DNA from: Bradyrhizobium canariense
GTDB lineage: Bacteria > Pseudomonadota > Alphaproteobacteria > Rhizobiales > Xanthobacteraceae
Assembly (NCBI RefSeq): GCF_900105125.1
Contig: NZ_LT629750.1
Coordinates: 744,001-808,000, forward strand
Length of the DNA: 64,000 bases
Direction of reading: 5' to 3'
The notes below the pieces were generated by a model, which did no database searches, was not told where the DNA came from, and saw only the letters and a program-made list of their open reading frames with translations. Below, in pieces: positions 61,752 to 64,000 of the stretch. The translations under genes were made by a program, and so were the position numbers. Every line of letters begins with the position of its first letter. The stretch's first letter is position 1.

Positions 61752-61783
61752 ATGCCGCGACCCCTTATGCGAACTTCGGAATC
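61731..61783. repeat. 17-bp perfect inverted repeat spanning the dinB start
   Basis: GATTCCGAAGTTCGCAT (61731-61747) pairs perfectly with ATGCGAACTTCGGAATC (61767-61783), with a 19-base loop. Read on the minus strand, the loop carries AAGGGG and the dinB ATG (61749-61751), and the arm inside the gene encodes residues 2-8. Folded mRNA could display or hide the start site. Confidence 0.85.
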
Positions 61784-61822
61784 AAAGGAGCACCAGCAAA
61801 TTGTCGTTTTCCAGTGCGGGTT

Positions 61823-61879
61823 CGAATTTGAAGTTCCTATGAAGAGGTTACCGCGAGTCTGATAGGAACTTCAAATTCG
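61823..61879. repeat. 18-bp perfect inverted repeat upstream of dinB
   Basis: CGAATTTGAAGTTCCTAT (61823-61840) pairs with ATAGGAACTTCAAATTCG (61862-61879), 21-base loop. The arm core GAAGTTCCTAT resembles GAAGTTCGCAT of the neighbouring hairpin, so the two look related. Confidence 0.88.
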
Positions 61880-61899
61880 CCGCACGGGTGCGCCGTCGC

Positions 61900-62199
61900 T
61901 CACGGCACATCGCGCTCCCAGTGCGGATCGTTCAGCGCCTGATGGGCGGCGGCAATGTTGGTGGGATGAAGCTGCGAGGCGGCGGCGAACGCCTTCACGG
62001 TGGCGTCATCGCGCATGATGAAATCGAGCACATGCGCGAGAAATTGTGGATCCTTGGCGGCCGTACGCAACGTTTCGGGCCCAATCCCGCTTTCAGCCAG
62101 GAACAAGCCCAAGCGCTCGGGCTCTCCGGCGATGAAGGAAAGCGCCTGAACGGCAACGATTTCAGCTACTTCGCGAGGGTTGTGAACAGGTTTCTTCAA
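61900..62199 (-). CDS. DUF3572 family protein
   Basis: A 99-residue soluble helical protein, with EVAEIVAVQALSFIAGEPERLGLFLAESGIGPETLR and FLAHVLDFIMRDDATVKAFAAA matching DUF3572 of alphaproteobacteria. Function unknown; the gene commonly neighbours divK. It is divergent from divK, and its start lies 224 bases from the divK start. Confidence 0.9.
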   Translation of the reverse strand: MKKPVHNPREVAEIVAVQALSFIAGEPERLGLFLAESGIGPETLRTAAKDPQFLAHVLDFIMRDDATVKAFAAASQLHPTNIAAAHQALNDPHWERDVP

Positions 62200-62423
62200 T
62201 TGTCCTGTTTGCCTTTCTGTAACTTCTGGTCTCTATTTTTAAAACCATCATGCCCGAGTCTGCGAAAAATGTTCAAGCAAGTGCAAACCGCCGCACCGAA
62301 AGATACCGCCGCAGCTTAACGGGTTAGAGCGAATCTGGCGCTAGTTTGAATTCACTTTTTAACACGCTTGGTGCGATGGTTGATGCGCCGCATGCGGGCC
62401 GAACAACGGGATTGGAGGGACGG

Positions 62424-62789
62424 ATGGCCAAAACCGTCCTGATCGTGGAGGACAACGAGCTCAATATGAAGCTCTTTCGCGATCTCCTGGAAGCGCATGG
62501 CTATCAGACGTCCGGGACCAGCAACGGTTTCGAGGCGCTTGATCTGGTCCGCAAGCTGCGTCCGGATCTCGTTCTCATGGATATTCAGTTGCCACAGGTG
62601 TCCGGCCTCGAAGTGACAAAATGGATCAAGGACGATCCGGAGCTGCGCGCGATTCCGGTGGTCGCGGTCACGGCGTTCGCGATGAAGGGCGATGAAGAGC
62701 GTATCCGCGAAGGCGGCTGTGAGGCTTATTTGTCCAAACCGATTTCCGTAGGCAAATTTATTGAGACCGTTCGACGCTTTGTAGGTTAG
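62424..62789 (+). CDS. divK: Single-domain response regulator DivK
   Basis: A 121-residue receiver: [25 protein letters not shown], phosphoacceptor Asp in [29 protein letters not shown] and the Lys in YLSKPI. The ATG at 62424 follows GGAGGGA; the frame back to 62346 is not receiver sequence. DivK is phosphorylated by DivJ/PleC-type kinases and controls CtrA activity and cell-cycle progression. It lies 10 bases upstream of pleD, so the two form an operon. Confidence 0.95.
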   Translation: MAKTVLIVEDNELNMKLFRDLLEAHGYQTSGTSNGFEALDLVRKLRPDLVLMDIQLPQVSGLEVTKWIKDDPELRAIPVVAVTAFAMKGDEERIREGGCEAYLSKPISVGKFIETVRRFVG

Positions 62790-62799
62790 GGGAATTGCG

Positions 62800-64000
62800 A
62801 TGTCTGCGCGTATCCTGGTTGTCGACGACGTGCCCGCCAACGTCAAGCTGCTGGAAGCCCGCCTGTCGGCCGAATATTTCGACGTCCTGACCGCGAGCAA
62901 CGGCACCGAGGCGCTTGAGCTCTGCGCGCGCGCCGACTGCGACATGATCCTGCTCGACGTCATGATGCCCGACATCGACGGCTTCGAGGTCTGCCGCCGG
63001 CTGAAGTCGAATCCGGCCACGCATTTCATTCCGGTTGTCATGATCACGGCGCTCGACAGTCCGGCCGATCGCGTCCGCGGCCTCGAGGCCGGCGCCGACG
63101 ATTTCCTGACCAAGCCGGTGTCCGACATCGTGCTGATCGCGCGGGTGCGTTCGCTGACCCGGCTGAAGATGATGACCGATGAGCTGCGCATGCGCGCCAT
63201 CACCTCGCTCGAGATCGGCGTCCAGGCCCCGGAGCGTAGCGCTGTGGCCGACACCGGGAAGGGCGGCCGTATCCTGCTGGTCGACGACCGAGCGTCGTCC
63301 TATGAGCGGCTGGCGCCGGTGCTGAGCACGGAGCATACCGTCGACGTCGAAACCAATCCTGCGGAAGCGCTGTTTCATGCCGCCGAAGGCAATTACGATC
63401 TGCTGATCGTCTCGCTTGGCCTGGAGAATTTCGACGGCTTGCGGCTGTGCAGCCAGGCGCGCTCGCTGGAACGGACCCGCCAGGTGCCGATCCTCGCGAT
63501 CGCGGATGCCGACAACAATACGCGGCTGCTCCGTGGCCTCGAGATCGGCGTCAACGATTATCTGCTGCGGCCCGTCGACAAAAACGAGTTGCTGGCGCGC
63601 GCGCGCACCCAGATCCGCAAACGGCGCTATACCGATCATCTGCGCGACAACGTACAGAACTCGATCGAGATGGCGATCACCGATGCGCTGACCGGCCTGC
63701 ATAATCGCCGCTACATGGAGAGCCATCTGGGAACGCTGGCCGAACAGGCCTCAAGCCGCGGCAAACCGCTGGCGCTGATGATGCTCGACATCGATTATTT
63801 CAAATCGATCAACGACAATTACGGCCACGATGCCGGCGACGACGTGTTGCGCGAATTCGCTGTCCGGATCCGCAAATCGATCCGTGGCATCGATCTCGCC
63901 TGCCGCTACGGCGGCGAGGAGTTCGTGATCGTGATGCCGGAGACCGACCTGCACGTCGCGGGCATGGTGGCGGAACGGCTGCGGCGTTCGATCGCGGGCG
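62800..64000 (+). CDS. pleD: Diguanylate cyclase response regulator PleD (5' part, runs off the window)
   Basis: 400 complete codons are visible and the gene continues beyond 64000. The first receiver (ILVVDDVPANVKLLEARLSAEYF; LLDVMMPDIDGF; FLTKPV) is intact with its phosphoacceptor Asp. The second receiver is degenerate: ILLVDDRASS, then LLIVSLGLENFDG, with Ser in place of the phosphorylation Asp. A GGDEF domain follows (DALTGLHNRRYMESHL; LDIDYFKSINDNYGHDAGDDVLREF; YGGEEFVIVMPET). It makes cyclic di-GMP, controlling polar development together with DivK. Confidence 0.95.
   Translation, partial: MSARILVVDDVPANVKLLEARLSAEYFDVLTASNGTEALELCARADCDMILLDVMMPDIDGFEVCRRLKSNPATHFIPVVMITALDSPADRVRGLEAGADDFLTKPVSDIVLIARVRSLTRLKMMTDELRMRAITSLEIGVQAPERSAVADTGKGGRILLVDDRASSYERLAPVLSTEHTVDVETNPAEALFHAAEGNYDLLIVSLGLENFDGLRLCSQARSLERTRQVPILAIADADNNTRLLRGLEIGVNDYLLRPVDKNELLARARTQIRKRRYTDHLRDNVQNSIEMAITDALTGLHNRRYMESHLGTLAEQASSRGKPLALMMLDIDYFKSINDNYGHDAGDDVLREFAVRIRKSIRGIDLACRYGGEEFVIVMPETDLHVAGMVAERLRRSIAG

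Noticed and set aside
61823..61879. FRT-like recombinase site (GAAGTTCCTAT arms)
   Set aside because: The arms resemble the yeast FLP target, but the spacer is 21 bases rather than 8 and arms extend further; no recombinase gene is present. A hairpin repeat is the simpler reading.

Overview
The window is a 64 kb chromosomal segment of a high-GC alphaproteobacterium, most likely Bradyrhizobium or a close relative in the Nitrobacteraceae. Evidence: divK followed by pleD, clpS next to clpA, a MipZ-type ATPase beside panC, a phasin, an EipB-type envelope protein, DUF1489/DUF3572/DUF930 families and interspersed hairpin repeats of the kind common in bradyrhizobial genomes. Most of it is ordinary housekeeping and envelope chromosome with genes packed on both strands. 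There is no prophage, CRISPR array or large island. One complete IS5-type insertion sequence is present.

Layout. 1-9.5 kb: small exported proteins, tRNA-Arg(TCG), a ClpP-like periplasmic protein, a DMT exporter, a histone H1-like protein, a gutted photolyase divergent from a frameshifted DUF2177 gene, a 1-Cys peroxiredoxin, a secreted phosphodiesterase and a DUF930 protein. 9.6-14.2 kb: an MgtC-like protein and a complete iron/polyamine-type ABC importer. 14.5-20.6 kb: pccA, a PEP-mutase-superfamily enzyme, acylphosphatase, a hybrid histidine kinase, lipB and a FliN-like protein. 20.7-30.8 kb: tRNA-Leu(GAG), two polysaccharide deacetylases, MgtE, an XRE regulator, an aldo/keto reductase, a TolA-like protein, GST, YidB-like and DUF1489 proteins. 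30.8-36.7 kb: a frameshifted second ClpP-like gene, panC, mipZ, an alpha/beta hydrolase, a VWA protein and a membrane DnaJ protein. 36.8-46.5 kb: the IS element beside the terminator of a D-Ala-D-Ala carboxypeptidase gene, a phasin with a strong promoter, a TadG-like protein and clpS/clpA. 46.6-54.6 kb: an acyltransferase plus SGNH hydrolase pair, an MFS exporter, a PilZ protein, a GrdB-like protein, a lytic transglycosylase and an isochorismatase/AbrB pair (AbrB frameshifted). 54.7-64 kb: a TetR regulator, trmO, HIT, FemAB-like, GDPD and RidA proteins, EipB, dinB, DUF3572, divK and the 5' part of pleD.

The most interesting signals are regulatory or structural. The phasin promoter carries two GTGC-N3-GCAC palindromes, and the same pair sits upstream of an alpha/beta hydrolase 7 kb away, suggesting a shared PhaR-type regulon. 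The dinB start codon and its Shine-Dalgarno lie in the loop of a perfect 17-bp inverted repeat, with a second, related 18-bp inverted repeat just upstream. The IS element sits exactly at the U-tract of an intrinsic terminator. Four genes are broken. Three of these breaks are small indels, two of them single-base losses in short G or C runs, so assembly error must be excluded before calling them decay. I found no convincing evidence of a wholly new multi-gene system.
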